This document shows positions 36,773-47,300 of a DNA stretch of 64,000 nucleotides, in pieces (within the stretch, counting starts at the first letter, position 1; the number at the start of each line of letters is the position of its first letter). Where the stretch lies: positions 1 to 64,000 of the forward strand of contig JAUXUF010000072.1 in NCBI GenBank assembly GCA_030684645.1. Reading direction: 5' to 3'. Below the pieces are notes generated by a model. The model did not search any database and had not been told where the DNA came from. It saw nothing but the letters and a program-made list of their open reading frames with translations. The translations under genes were made by a program, and so were the position numbers. Source of the stretch: Bacteroidota bacterium (lineage in GTDB: Bacteria > Bacteroidota > Bacteroidia > Bacteroidales > Prolixibacteraceae).

Positions 36773-37999
36773 TCAATTCCCATACACATCCTTAACAGCT
36801 TCCAGATACTTCATTCCATTTATCATATCAGGCTCCAGATAACTTCCTTCGCCCCATTCGTTCCATGAATTAATGGTTATTATTCGCTCGTTTTCGGGTT
36901 TCGCCATGGTCAATGCCTTTGCTTTTGCCAGATATTTTTTGAACAGATAAGGCGTATTGTTTACAATAATTGGCCCGAAAGGATAACCACGACGTGTCAT
37001 CCAGTCAGTTGCATTCCCGCAACGGGGTGAAGAATCCCATCCCATTGATACATTGATCTGGTATGGTACCGGAATGAGTTTTACAGGAGCTTCCAAACCA
37101 TTTGAAGCGCCGCCATATTCCAGGCTTTTAAAATAGGTATCTGCTACCTTTGAATAATCATTAGAAGGAAAATTAGGTAACGCATTGTGATGGATCCATA
37201 CATAAGAGGTCGTGCTATTCAGTTTTAATTGGGTAATTTTATTATTCATATCTCCGGAAAGTCCCCATAAAACTCCATTCAGGTGAAGGTCCGGAAACCC
37301 TGCTGCTTTTACCTTGGTCCTGAACATCTCAAGGGCTGCTGCGGCTTTTGTATAATCATTCCCATAAGTTTTAAGAAATGTATTGATTTGGTATATCGAG
37401 AAATAAGGGCAACCATTAATCTTCCAGTATGAAGGGTGCTTAAAATATTTTTTGATCACGTAGTCCATCGCACCTTCAAATGTTTCTGGTTTAACGGCAC
37501 CTTTAACCCCGCCCAAATCGTGATTGCACCACATCAGCGAAAACTTAAGTTTGCTATTGTTGGCAGCTTTCAAAAAACCATTTTCCAAAGCCATATAAAG
37601 GTATTTATTACCATCCCAACTATCCCGCCTACCTGCCAGCAGATCAGATCCTTCGTCATAATAATACCAGTCGAAAATAAAAGCATTAATACCGTTATCA
37701 GCTGCTGCGTCAATTTTCTGGGCCATATCAACCGGATCGTTTTCATTGGTGTAACCCCACATGGGCACTTTGGGCTGTTGGTGCCCATTAAACCGGGGTG
37801 TGGCAGCTTTTATTTTACTCCATTCTGATGAAAAAACAGGCCCCCAATTTGGAAAGTAATACACCGCCACCTGAACATCTCCTTCAGGGATATCAATAGG
37901 CGGCTCATCAGGTTTTGGCTCCGGTTCATTATTCTTTGAGCAAGTCACTGCGGTGATACTCCAAAGAAGTGCTATAAAAACAAAAATGTATCTTTTCAT
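36773..37999 (-). CDS. GH99-like / WbsX-family lipoprotein (second of three in PUL 2)
   Basis: A 408-residue lipoprotein. The start at 37999 (MKRYIFVFIALLWSITAVTC) is preferred because it gives a standard lipobox with the acylated Cys at residue 20; an ATG 15 codons upstream is weaker. Conserved blocks are WGYTNENDPVDMAQKIDAAA, GINAFIFDWYYYDEG, KFSLMWCNHDLGG, YWKINGCPYFSIYQIN, SYVWIHHNALP and NSWNEWGEGSYLEPD. The E-x-x-E pair in NEWGE falls at residues 381 and 384. It is paired in the operon with the sulfatase that follows it. The substrate bond is unknown. Confidence 0.86.
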   Translation of the reverse strand: MKRYIFVFIALLWSITAVTCSKNNEPEPKPDEPPIDIPEGDVQVAVYYFPNWGPVFSSEWSKIKAATPRFNGHQQPKVPMWGYTNENDPVDMAQKIDAAADNGINAFIFDWYYYDEGSDLLAGRRDSWDGNKYLYMALENGFLKAANNSKLKFSLMWCNHDLGGVKGAVKPETFEGAMDYVIKKYFKHPSYWKINGCPYFSIYQINTFLKTYGNDYTKAAAALEMFRTKVKAAGFPDLHLNGVLWGLSGDMNNKITQLKLNSTTSYVWIHHNALPNFPSNDYSKVADTYFKSLEYGGASNGLEAPVKLIPVPYQINVSMGWDSSPRCGNATDWMTRRGYPFGPIIVNNTPYLFKKYLAKAKALTMAKPENERIITINSWNEWGEGSYLEPDMINGMKYLEAVKDVYGN

Positions 38000-38159
38000 A
38001 ATCGTAGGTTTTATAATCATTTTGTTTATTCCGTATTTGTCCATAATGTGTGTTTGCCTTGCTAAACTTTCTCAAAAAATGCTCACTTATCCCAAAAGCT
38101 CTTTCGTTATTTCATCTATAACTTTCGACTCTCTTTTTGATTTGTATTTACCATTTATT

Positions 38160-40001
38160 TTACCGGATGCCCAGCTCGAAGGGATCGAGAGTCCAGTCGT
38201 TCATTTCAAACACAGAAACTCCGCCGCTCCAGCCGAACAGAACCTTTGCCGGACCGGTTTTTAGCGTGCGGTCCCATAACACTTCAACCCTGCCGTCAGC
38301 CCGGTTTTTAACCCGTACCCACTCTCCGCCTTCCAGCAGCAGGGCAGTCGTTTTGCAAGGATTATCTTTCTGATCCAGCAACTGGAACTCCCGGCTCCCC
38401 TCATCCTGCCCAATTACTAATTCCGTTTGCGGCAGGCTTATTGACAGTGGACGGTTGGGAGCATTCGCCAGACTTGAACGCGGCGCACGCGGATTGCCGG
38501 AAAAAGCCGTGTTGCGGATAGACACCAAAGCGCCCGTCTCCTGCAAATGCCGTTCGATCAACGCATCCAGTTCTTTCACTTTTCCGGGCATATACGCAGC
38601 CAGATTGATCGCCTCGGATGGATCACGCTTCAGATCGTACAACTCATAATAATGCGACTCCGCGTGGTCGCCAGCCCAATAAAAACGGAGCAGCTTGTAA
38701 TCGCCGAGCCTCACCGTGGTGGACGATGCGCACAAAATCCCGAAGTGATGTGGAAAATCAAAGAACAGCGGACGCTCTTCCATTGACGCCCCTTTCAGTA
38801 GCGGCATAATGCTCCGCCCATCCATTATATATCCGGCCTTGGGCTTCACTCCGGCCAGCTCCAGCACCGTTGGATAGATATCCACGGTTGAGACCGGTGT
38901 ATGGCAGACAACACCAGCCTGAATATGGTCCGGCCAGCGCACGATCCACGGCTCACGGATGCCGCCTTCATAGGTATTCGCTTTGCCCCCGCGTAGCGGA
39001 CGGTTTGAGGTCACTTGCTTTTGGATGTTGTCTACTGCCACCTCATGAACAACACCGCCGTTATCAGAGGTGAACAGAATCACCGTGTTCTTTTTCAGTA
39101 AGTGGTTCTCCGGAAGATCCAACCAGTCGAGCAGAATCCCAATGCTGTGATCCATGCTTTCGATCATGGTGGCCATTTCCGGACAGTTCTGCAGCCCCTG
39201 CGGGTCGGTTTTGGCGCGATACTTCGGCAGCAGATCTTTTTTTGCGATAATCGGCGTATGCACCGCGTAATGCCAGAAGTTGAGATAGAAGGGCTTGCCG
39301 GAATCCCGCACGGATTTAATCCACCGGATCGTCTCTTCTGCCAGCCGTTCATTCAGGTATTCTCCCTCAGTACCCGGTGCCAGATTCCGTATATTATTCT
39401 TGTAGGGCGAATAATAATCAGGCGGGCCGGGCAAATGATCACCACCGATTACAAAATCAAACCCCTGATGTTTCGCATCGAACCGTTCGTCACCACCTGG
39501 AACGGACAGATGCCATTTGCCGATATGCGCGGTTTTGTACCCCGATTCTTTAAGCGCTTCCGCTAGCGTGAACACTTCAAGCGGCATATGATTTTTATTC
39601 TGCACATCGCCGCAATATTGATTGGGCGCTGGCGGCAACGCCTTCGGCTCGAACACATCTGGAGGCGTGATTGCCACCGTCAGGTGCAAGCGGGCCGGAT
39701 ACTGGCCCGACATGATGCTTGCTCGTGTCGGCGAACAGAGCGGACTGGCGGCATACGCATCCGTAAAAAGCATCCCCTCCCTGGACAGGCGGGACAAGTT
39801 CGGGGTTTCATAATAGGTTGATCCATACGGGTTGCTGTCGGCCCAGCCCATATCATCCGCCAGAATCAGAATAATATTCGGTGAATTGGCGGTATTTTGT
39901 GTGTTTCCTATACCTTCTTTTAGTTTATTCTTGGAACAGGATCCCGTCACGGACGAAAACAGTAAGGTAATTCCTAAAAAATGACTGGTGTATTTGTTCA
40001 T
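38160..40001 (-). CDS. S1-family formylglycine sulfatase, lipoprotein, GC-rich gene (PUL 2, first)
   Basis: A 613-residue sulfatase with a lipoprotein signal ending SSVTGSCSKN (C22). The metal-binding block is PNIILILADDMGWADSNPYG. The formylglycine Cys is residue 89 in SPLCSPTRASIMSG. GKWHLSVPGG and FTSDNGGVV follow. A C-terminal extension of about 110 residues follows the sulfatase core. From about 38160 to 39850 the codons are clearly richer in G and C (sampled lines near 60 percent, against about 35 percent in adjacent genes), while the signal-peptide codons remain AT-rich. This suggests recent transfer of the catalytic part, possibly fused to a local secretion signal. It pairs with the GH99-like gene transcribed before it. 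Confidence 0.92.
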   Translation of the reverse strand: MNKYTSHFLGITLLFSSVTGSCSKNKLKEGIGNTQNTANSPNIILILADDMGWADSNPYGSTYYETPNLSRLSREGMLFTDAYAASPLCSPTRASIMSGQYPARLHLTVAITPPDVFEPKALPPAPNQYCGDVQNKNHMPLEVFTLAEALKESGYKTAHIGKWHLSVPGGDERFDAKHQGFDFVIGGDHLPGPPDYYSPYKNNIRNLAPGTEGEYLNERLAEETIRWIKSVRDSGKPFYLNFWHYAVHTPIIAKKDLLPKYRAKTDPQGLQNCPEMATMIESMDHSIGILLDWLDLPENHLLKKNTVILFTSDNGGVVHEVAVDNIQKQVTSNRPLRGGKANTYEGGIREPWIVRWPDHIQAGVVCHTPVSTVDIYPTVLELAGVKPKAGYIMDGRSIMPLLKGASMEERPLFFDFPHHFGILCASSTTVRLGDYKLLRFYWAGDHAESHYYELYDLKRDPSEAINLAAYMPGKVKELDALIERHLQETGALVSIRNTAFSGNPRAPRSSLANAPNRPLSISLPQTELVIGQDEGSREFQLLDQKDNPCKTTALLLEGGEWVRVKNRADGRVEVLWDRTLKTGPAKVLFGWSGGVSVFEMNDWTLDPFELGIR

Positions 40002-40053
40002 CTTTAATCTTTCTTTTCATAAATTGATGATAATTCTCATGGCTCGTTTCATG

Positions 40054-41265
40054 TCAGTTTCTTCCAAATACATCCCTGACAGCATGTAGGTAAGCCATGC
40101 CATTCACGGTATCGGGTTCTAAATAACTACCTTCCGTCCATTCATTCCAGCAATTGATATTCATAATCCTAGGGCCATCTGAATCAGCCAATAATTTATC
40201 TTTTGTCATTTGCAGTGCGGTTTTGAAATTCTCAGGTGTATTATTACCGATGGTGTTCATAAAAGGATAGCCCACATTCGCCCATTTAGATTTCAGGTCA
40301 CAACGTGGAGTGGGATCCCAACCCATAGTGACATTGGGAAAATAAGGTACCCCGTATTCTGTTTTTGCTTTGTCCCAATAAGTCAAATAGGCATCACGGA
40401 CATAATTATAATCGGTTTGAGTATCCGGAAGGGGAACATGGTGAATCCAAACATAAGAGGTGCTTGAATCAAATTCCAGCATTTTGATTAATTCGGGCGT
40501 ATTGGAGGGCGCTTTTTCCACCGGAAGGATTGGATTTCCCCATGCAACAAGGTTCCAATGTACACCTTTTAGTCCGGCAACAATGGCTTTTTCGCGCATC
40601 CGGTCCATAGCGGCTTTGGTAGCTTCCATACTACCAAAGCCTTCCACAAATTTCTGGACATCGTACACCGAGAAATAGGCTTTACCATCGATCTTCCAAT
40701 AGTTGGGCTTAGTGAAATATTCCTTTATGACGAAATCACATATTTCATCAAAACGTTGGGGTGAAACTTTTCCCGGATAAAGCAGTTTTTGTTCAGCCCC
40801 GCGTGTATAGGGATGAATATCTGTCCAGTCGTGATTGGCCCACATCAGACCGAATTTAATACGTTCACAATTCTTAGCTTTAAGAAAGCCATCATCAATA
40901 CATTGGTTCAGAAATGGACCATCCTCGTACATATACCAATCGAAAATAAAGCAGTCGATACCATTATCAACAGCAGCACCAATTTTTTTGGCCATTACCT
41001 TGGGGTCCTTTTCATCGGTATAACCCCAGGCAGGCACATTTGGCTGATGGTGTCCCGGGAACCGTGGCTGAGCAGCTTTAACCAGCTCCCATTCTGACCA
41101 TCCTACACCTTTGTTGATAATATTCCGGGGATCATCCGTATGGTAATTGGCGAAATAGTAGGCTGCAACTGTTATTTTATCCGGATTGGAATTAGACTTT
41201 TTGCCTGATTTACAGGATGTAAAAAAAACCAACAAAATAATAGCTGATGATACAATTTTTCTCAT
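40054..41265 (-). CDS. GH99-like / WbsX-family lipoprotein (first of three in PUL 2)
   Basis: A 403-residue lipoprotein with the lipobox LLVFFTSCKSG (C18). The family blocks are WGYTDEKDPKVMAKKIGAAV, GIDCFIFDWYMYEDGPFL, KFGLMWANHDWTDIHPY, YWKIDGKAYFSVYDVQ, SYVWIHHVPLP and NCWNEWTEGSYLEPD. The candidate catalytic pair is E375 and E378. It is closest to the copy at 36773-37999 and less like the copy at 31095-32312. It lies between the propeller protein gene and the GC-rich sulfatase. Confidence 0.86.
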   Translation of the reverse strand: MRKIVSSAIILLVFFTSCKSGKKSNSNPDKITVAAYYFANYHTDDPRNIINKGVGWSEWELVKAAQPRFPGHHQPNVPAWGYTDEKDPKVMAKKIGAAVDNGIDCFIFDWYMYEDGPFLNQCIDDGFLKAKNCERIKFGLMWANHDWTDIHPYTRGAEQKLLYPGKVSPQRFDEICDFVIKEYFTKPNYWKIDGKAYFSVYDVQKFVEGFGSMEATKAAMDRMREKAIVAGLKGVHWNLVAWGNPILPVEKAPSNTPELIKMLEFDSSTSYVWIHHVPLPDTQTDYNYVRDAYLTYWDKAKTEYGVPYFPNVTMGWDPTPRCDLKSKWANVGYPFMNTIGNNTPENFKTALQMTKDKLLADSDGPRIMNINCWNEWTEGSYLEPDTVNGMAYLHAVRDVFGRN

Positions 41266-41333
41266 GGTTTTGTATTTTAGTTGGTGGATAAGGTTTTTGG
41301 GTCAATTTTTTATTTGACATTTTTATAAATACT

Positions 41334-42386
41334 TCATTTAGGCGGCGAAAGGGGCAATTCGAGCCATGCCAAGCCTATACTCCGGCTCATGTGACTGACA
41401 CTTTTATCTCCGGGGGCATCATAGAACAATGCCAATCGTTTGCCAATGGCAAGAACAGATGGCAGCCCAATGCACTTTGCAGACCAGTTGCAATTCTGGC
41501 CATCAAGAACAATTGCCTTGTTTTCAGGATTCCATTTGTTGATATTTTTGCTCCAGTAAACCCAAATGGCATCGGTATATTCTCCACCATCAATGCCAAT
41601 ATGGTTGGTAAATAAGAACCATGTTTTATTGCCTTTCTCGTAATACAACGAAGAGTTCTCGATCTGCTCTTCTATAGGCACAATGGGTTGTGGATCGACT
41701 TTCCATGATCCATCGAGATCTTTGGTGCGGGCTATACCAAGTGTGCGCTGTACACACGGATTGCCCATCTTTTTCGTAGTCGCACTAAAAAACTGGATAA
41801 ACTCACCATTATTCCTGATAACATGTCCGGGACTGGCTGTTATGGAATAGTAGGTGTTTGGCCTCGTTCGGAAAGGAACAACATCTTTTTGTTTAATCCA
41901 GGGACCAGCCGGACTGTTTCCTTTTGCTTTCATTGTAAGATAAGGGAATGACGGAACGAGATCCGGAGGAGCCGAAGTATTAGGCGTTCCGAGGTAGAAC
42001 ATATGCCATTCGTTCCCGTCATAATAGGTGACACCATAGGATGCAGACTTCGAGTCGTCTTCGAACGGCTTGCCGAAGTAGAGAATAGGCCCTTTCTTCT
42101 CCCAGCTAACGAGATCCTTGCTTATAGCTAAACAGCAGAGCCATCCTTTTTTCCCTGCTCCATCGTAATGCATGTAGTAGTTACCATCAGCCATAAAAAC
42201 CCAAACATCGCGGGCACCAAGAATATCGCAGTTGTCTGGTCCGTCACCATATCGGAGTACGATGCCCGTGTCCTTCGCATCCATCCTCAGCGTTGCAATG
42301 GGTCTGCCGTCGCTGTAAGCCTGCGCTGTCGCAGATTGAAGTGAAAAGAATAAAATTATTGAAGCTAATGCAATTCTTTGATTCAT
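41334..42386 (-). CDS. GH43/GH32-like five-bladed beta-propeller protein, exported
   Basis: A 350-residue protein with a signal peptide ending QSATAQA. The repeated strand pattern is that of the furanosidase (GH43/GH32/GH117/GH130-like) propeller superfamily: DVWVFMADGNYYMHYDG, LAISKDLVSWEKKGPILYFG, YGVTYYDGNEWHMFYLG, SPAGPWIKQKDVVPF, IQFFSATTKK and FLFTNHIGIDGGEYTDAIWV. A precise family and catalytic residues cannot be fixed by eye. It is the first enzyme gene after susD in PUL 2, separated from it by a hairpin. A glycosidase acting on side chains is the best guess. Confidence 0.75.
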   Translation of the reverse strand: MNQRIALASIILFFSLQSATAQAYSDGRPIATLRMDAKDTGIVLRYGDGPDNCDILGARDVWVFMADGNYYMHYDGAGKKGWLCCLAISKDLVSWEKKGPILYFGKPFEDDSKSASYGVTYYDGNEWHMFYLGTPNTSAPPDLVPSFPYLTMKAKGNSPAGPWIKQKDVVPFRTRPNTYYSITASPGHVIRNNGEFIQFFSATTKKMGNPCVQRTLGIARTKDLDGSWKVDPQPIVPIEEQIENSSLYYEKGNKTWFLFTNHIGIDGGEYTDAIWVYWSKNINKWNPENKAIVLDGQNCNWSAKCIGLPSVLAIGKRLALFYDAPGDKSVSHMSRSIGLAWLELPLSPPK

Positions 42387-42464
42387 TTTTTGAGGTGTGT
42401 CTTAAATTAAGATTCTAATGATTATTAGAATAATCCAGAGTCATTGCGATGACTGATTATATAA

Positions 42465-42492
42465 CCCCGTTCTGAATTGAATCAGAACGGGG
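42465..42492. terminator. Stem-loop after the PUL 2 SusD gene
   Basis: CCCCGTTCTGA and TCAGAACGGGG form a perfect 11-bp stem with a 6-base loop, 50 bases after the SusD stop on the minus strand. No long T tract follows, so partial termination or 3'-end protection is as likely as full termination. The hairpin after the PUL 1 SusD gene (6657-6685) is in the same position. Confidence 0.7.
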
Positions 42493-42541
42493 AAGTAATA
42501 CAAGATCGAATCAAAAAAAGATGTCAAAACATCAAAATAGC

Positions 42542-44344
42542 TTACTGATAACCTGGATTTTCAACCAGTTTTGAATTATTTGCTGTACGTCCCAATCCAA
42601 TGGGCAAATAATAATGTTTGTCATCGAAATACGGAGCTGGAATTCCATCGATATTATCCTGGATTACAACTTTGTATTTGGCAGTCAAAACGTTGTACTG
42701 ACCTTGTGCAAAGGAGTTCCCATCCAAAATAAACCTGAGACCGTGGAAGGCTTTGGTTAAGTCGTTTTTGGCAGTCCTCCATCGGCGTAAATCCCAGTAA
42801 CGATTTCCTTCGAATGCCAATTCTACTTTTCTTTCCTTTCGAACCAAATCGCGCGAAACAGCAGGGTACTCGGGCATACCGGCACGCTTGTGAAGTTCGT
42901 TTACTGCAAATTTAGCATCGTCATTTTTGCCCAGTTCCATTGCTGCTTCGGCATAGTTGAGATAAATCTCGCCCAATCGAAAAATTATATAATCGGTATC
43001 CGAATAGTTTCTTTCCATTACCTGTGAGCGCTCTGCTTCATCCAGGTATTTCAAAACTCCAAAAGGCGTTGCCGCAGCGCTACCTGGCGTCTTGGCAAGT
43101 ACACCTTTGTAAGACCCAACACTTGTCACACCCTGTGGAGTTTCAATTGAAACATGATAATCCAGAGTTGTCTGTCCATTTTTCCAGGATGCTCCTTGTG
43201 TATAAACCGAGGCTTTAAAACGCGGATCCTTTTTTCCCCATAGTTCGTCGACGGTCCATAAATGGCCCGATGCAATTTTATCCCTGTCGATAACACCCGG
43301 AGTTCCGTCTATATTGTCGAATGATTCAACCATTTCGAGATATAAGGTACCCTGCTGGCCTGCATTCCATATATGGTAGGCCTTTGGAACCATCCACATG
43401 TCCCACGAATGTCCTTTGCCCGATAATCCGTCAAATCGTTCAGAAAAAATGACTTCACTGTTACCCTCATCCAAAAACAGGTTTCTGAAATTTTTTGCTT
43501 TGTCTACCTGTTTATTATAAAGTGCAAATACTTTGCTTGTGATGATGGAATTCGAAGCATCGTAAGAGGCCTGCCAATACTGTGAAGCTTTATTTTGTGG
43601 AATCCCCACAATGCCATCTAAAGATACGGTACCAAAACTTGCAATACTACCGGCATACATGGCTGCCCGGCTTTTCAGTGCCAAAGCCGCGTATTTTGAG
43701 GGGCGTCCTGCGTCAGCAGCACTTACCGTTGCAGGCAGATCCGGGACAATTGCATCGAGTTCGGACAAGATAAAATCATAAATTGCAGCCTCCTTGTTCC
43801 TTTCGCGGTACAGCTCTTCATCTGGATCGTTTAACTGTTGCGCCCTGGTGATTAACGGAACGCCTCCATATCGTTTTACCAAATTAAAATAGGAAAATGC
43901 CCTCAGGAAACGTGCTTCAGCTAGTCGTTTTGTCTTGTACGCCGCAGGCACTTCCATTGGTTCCAGTTTTTCCAAAAAGGTATTTAATTTCCGAATGGTA
44001 GGATATCCCCACCATTCCATCACTCCACCATTAATATTAATCCAATGCGACTTAGGGGCAGGTGTCCATCCACTTCTAGCCTCATCGGCAAAAGTAATGG
44101 CAAAGGTCATTTCAAACCATCCGTATTGTGATATTCCATTAAAAACACGTACGGGTGAATTATATTGAGTTTCAAAAAGGAAGTTCATTTCGGCATAACA
44201 CTGGTTCAGGTAATCATCGATCAATACGGGGTCAGACCAAACTGTAGCATCCGAAATTATATCGAGCGGTTCTTTGTTAAGTACATCCTGGCAAGCAGTA
44301 AAGAACAGCACTGATAGTAGCAAGAATATTGTTATTTTTTTCAT
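42542..44344 (-). CDS. SusD/RagB-family outer-membrane lipoprotein (PUL 2)
   Basis: A 600-residue surface glycan-binding lipoprotein with the lipobox SVLFFTACQDV (C18). Family blocks: YLNQCYAEMNFLFE, RLAEARFLRAFSYFNLVKRYG, IYDFILSELDAIVPDLPA, YAALALKSRAAMYAGSIASFG, VRKERKVELAFEGNRYWDLRR and YYLPIGLGRTANNSKLVENP. It is longer than the PUL 1 paralogue and belongs to a different SusD subgroup, which implies a different ligand. It lies 12 bases after susC. Confidence 0.95.
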   Translation of the reverse strand: MKKITIFLLLSVLFFTACQDVLNKEPLDIISDATVWSDPVLIDDYLNQCYAEMNFLFETQYNSPVRVFNGISQYGWFEMTFAITFADEARSGWTPAPKSHWININGGVMEWWGYPTIRKLNTFLEKLEPMEVPAAYKTKRLAEARFLRAFSYFNLVKRYGGVPLITRAQQLNDPDEELYRERNKEAAIYDFILSELDAIVPDLPATVSAADAGRPSKYAALALKSRAAMYAGSIASFGTVSLDGIVGIPQNKASQYWQASYDASNSIITSKVFALYNKQVDKAKNFRNLFLDEGNSEVIFSERFDGLSGKGHSWDMWMVPKAYHIWNAGQQGTLYLEMVESFDNIDGTPGVIDRDKIASGHLWTVDELWGKKDPRFKASVYTQGASWKNGQTTLDYHVSIETPQGVTSVGSYKGVLAKTPGSAAATPFGVLKYLDEAERSQVMERNYSDTDYIIFRLGEIYLNYAEAAMELGKNDDAKFAVNELHKRAGMPEYPAVSRDLVRKERKVELAFEGNRYWDLRRWRTAKNDLTKAFHGLRFILDGNSFAQGQYNVLTAKYKVVIQDNIDGIPAPYFDDKHYYLPIGLGRTANNSKLVENPGYQ

Positions 44345-44356
44345 AATTGATACAAT

Positions 44357-47300
44357 TTAAAGTGATAAATTTAAACCAAAGCTTACCGTCCGCATTTGCG
44401 GATAGTAGAAACCACCAAGGCCATTGGGCGCTTCCGGGTCAATCGAGTACCGTTCCATTTCACTAATGGTAAATAAATTGGTAGCTGCTACATACAACCT
44501 CAAATTTTGTATATTCACTTTTTGAAGTATTGATTTTGGAAGGTTATAACCCAGTGACATGGTTTTCAAACGAAGGTAATCTGCCTTTTTATTGTAAAAA
44601 TCTGAATTCCAATTATTGGTACCGGATCCCCCCAAACGTGGTATCAATCCGTCTGCATGGTTATTATCCGGTGTCCATCGTTCGTTGTACATTAACTCTG
44701 AGTAGTTTCCTCCCCATCCTAATACTGCACGTTGGTAGAACCCGATAGCCCCCTGGAAGAAAGCTGTTATATCGAAATTTTTATAGGCTAAATCCAGATT
44801 AAAACCGCCAATCCAGTGTGGAGTAGTTCCTTTACCAATTTCAACCATATCTTTCCAGTTCAGCAAACCGTCTTTATTGGTGTCCTGATATCGAATATCT
44901 CCGGGCTTAATAGCCACATTTCCCTTGGTTTCATTATACACATAATCCAGTGCATTAATTTCTTCCTGGCTTGTAAATAGTCCTTCTGATACATATCCAA
45001 ACAACCGGTCAGTCCAATCTCCTGTTCGTTTGTTTTGTCTTTCCTGATCGGGATCTTCATAAACCGGTTCATCAAAAAAGCCCCATTTAGAGCGCGACCA
45101 GGAGAGGTTTGCCCTGACATCCCAACGGAAATCCCTAAACTTTCCTTCGTGCCCGAGTAGCAATTCAAAGCCGCGGGTATTGATGGTATTCAGGTTTTCA
45201 ACCGGCAGGTTGGCGCCAAAGGTAGAGGGCAAAGAAACAGTTCTTTGCCCTGGAATGCCTTCCCTGTCGCGGTAAAACACATCAAATTCTGCATACAGCT
45301 TTCGTTTTAAAAGCGAAAAGTCCAAACCTCCATTGTAAATGGTCATGGTTTCCCAAGTAAGGAAAGGATTGGGCAACCCGGTTTCAACAAGTCCTGCCGA
45401 AGCAGTCGGCCCAATCATATAACCACGACCGTACTGATAACCGGAGAGATATTGGAAATTACCAACGGCATCTTTACCAGTCTGGCTATAACTTGCCCTC
45501 AGTTTCAGGTTATCTAGAAACGGGAGGTTATTTTTTATAAATCCTTCTTCTGAGATTCTCCAACCCAATGAAACACTGGGAAAAACACCTGTCCGAACTT
45601 CTTTACTGAATTTCGCCGATTCATCGACCCGGAGGGTGGCTTCCAGCAGGTATTTCGATTTATAGGCATAATTTACGCGCCCGATATAACTCTGGCGTCC
45701 CATTTCGGAAGCCCGTCCATCGCTGGTTTGATTGGCAAGGCCACCGGCAAACAGATAATCAATGGCAGTTGTTTTGTACCCCTGGCGCGATGCACTAATC
45801 CAATCGTTATAATAATCAATTACTTCGTACAGGGCCAATGCGGTAACCTCATGGTCTGTGCCAAAAATCCGGTTATAATTGAATGAAAACTGACCGGTCA
45901 ATATTCGGTTTTTACTATCCTGATGCTGTAAAAAAGGTTCATTTTTAGTAGTGCGCTGGGTATAGGTGTCATTGGAATAATTGTATGACCAGCTATCGGC
46001 AAGCCAACCGAAATGCTTAAAGAAACTGTAATTCTGATTCAGGTTAACAAATGCTTTGGCCGACAAACCTTTTATAAAATTAAAATCGTAATTTAAAGCA
46101 AGGCTTCCCTTAAAATTCTGGCTTTGTGTCCTTTTATATCCAGATAATTTACTATTCGACATATATGCTATACCTATCCCACCTCCTGCACCAGCATAAG
46201 GAATTTTATCCGGATCGGGCAATGATGAAGACCAGAAAGGTTCTGTATTCCAGTATTCCTGCCAAATTGACTCATCGTTGACGCGAAAGGGGAAATCCCT
46301 GTTTTCCCAGATACTTGCAAGGTCAATTTGTACACTCAGATTGTCCAGAATCTTGGCATCAATATTGGACCTTAAATTATAACGTTGGTATGCACCTCCG
46401 TTGTTTTTAAACATGGATTGCTGATCGAGGTACCCCAAAAATCCATAATATTTAATTTTATCACCTCCACCACGAACCGATAAATTGTGCTGCTGCTGCG
46501 GAGCCCAGTCGCGGGCCACTACATCGAGCCAGTTCGTATTGGGATAATCGGGATTTGTTCCTGCATAAAACAAATCAACCTCTTCCTGTGTAAACCGTTG
46601 AGTTGATTCGGGTAAGCCCTGGTTAGCGTGAGCTTCCCTTGACAATTCTGCCATTTGACCCGAGCTGCCCATTAACGGCATATTGGTTGGCCCCTGAAAA
46701 GTCATGTTACTGTTCAACGTAATGGTAGGCTTAGCCGATTTTCCCCTTTTTGTGGTTACCAGAATAACACCATCGCCTGCCCTGGCGCCGTATATGGCAG
46801 CAGCAGCATCTTTAAGTATCGAAACGGATTCGATTTCATTGGCATCGATATTATTAAAACCCGATTCAACTCCATCGACAATAACCAATGGCGCTCCAAA
46901 GCCACGAATACTTAATGAAGCATTATCGCGTCCAGGAAATCCACTTTCCTGTTTTGTTATTAAGCCTGGTAAACGGCCAGCCAGGGCGTTGGTTGTACTG
47001 GCCATAGGTGCAACGGTCAATTTTTCAGAACTGATCGTTGCTACTGAACCAGTTAGATTTTCCTTTTTCTGAGTACCATACCCAATTGCAACAACTTCTT
47101 CAATCCCAATAGTTTCTTCTTCAAGGGTAACATTTAACGTTGTTTTGTTTCCAACCAAAATCTCCTGCCCTTTCATCCCTACAAACGAAAACTGCAATGT
47201 CGCATTTTCTGGAACGTTGGAAAGCGAATAATTTCCATTGAAATCGGTAATGGTACCCGAAGTCGTTCCTTTTACCACCACTGTTACGCCGGGCAAGGGA

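Noticed and set aside
38455-39821. Several plus-strand open frames opposite the GC-rich sulfatase
   Set aside because: High GC removes stop codons from the antisense frames; the peptides are Arg/Pro/His-rich with no recognisable domain.
31095-41265. WbsX proteins as O-antigen glycosyltransferases
   Set aside because: All three have export signals and sit among sulfatases; they keep a GH99-like Glu pair, so the transferase label is not favoured.
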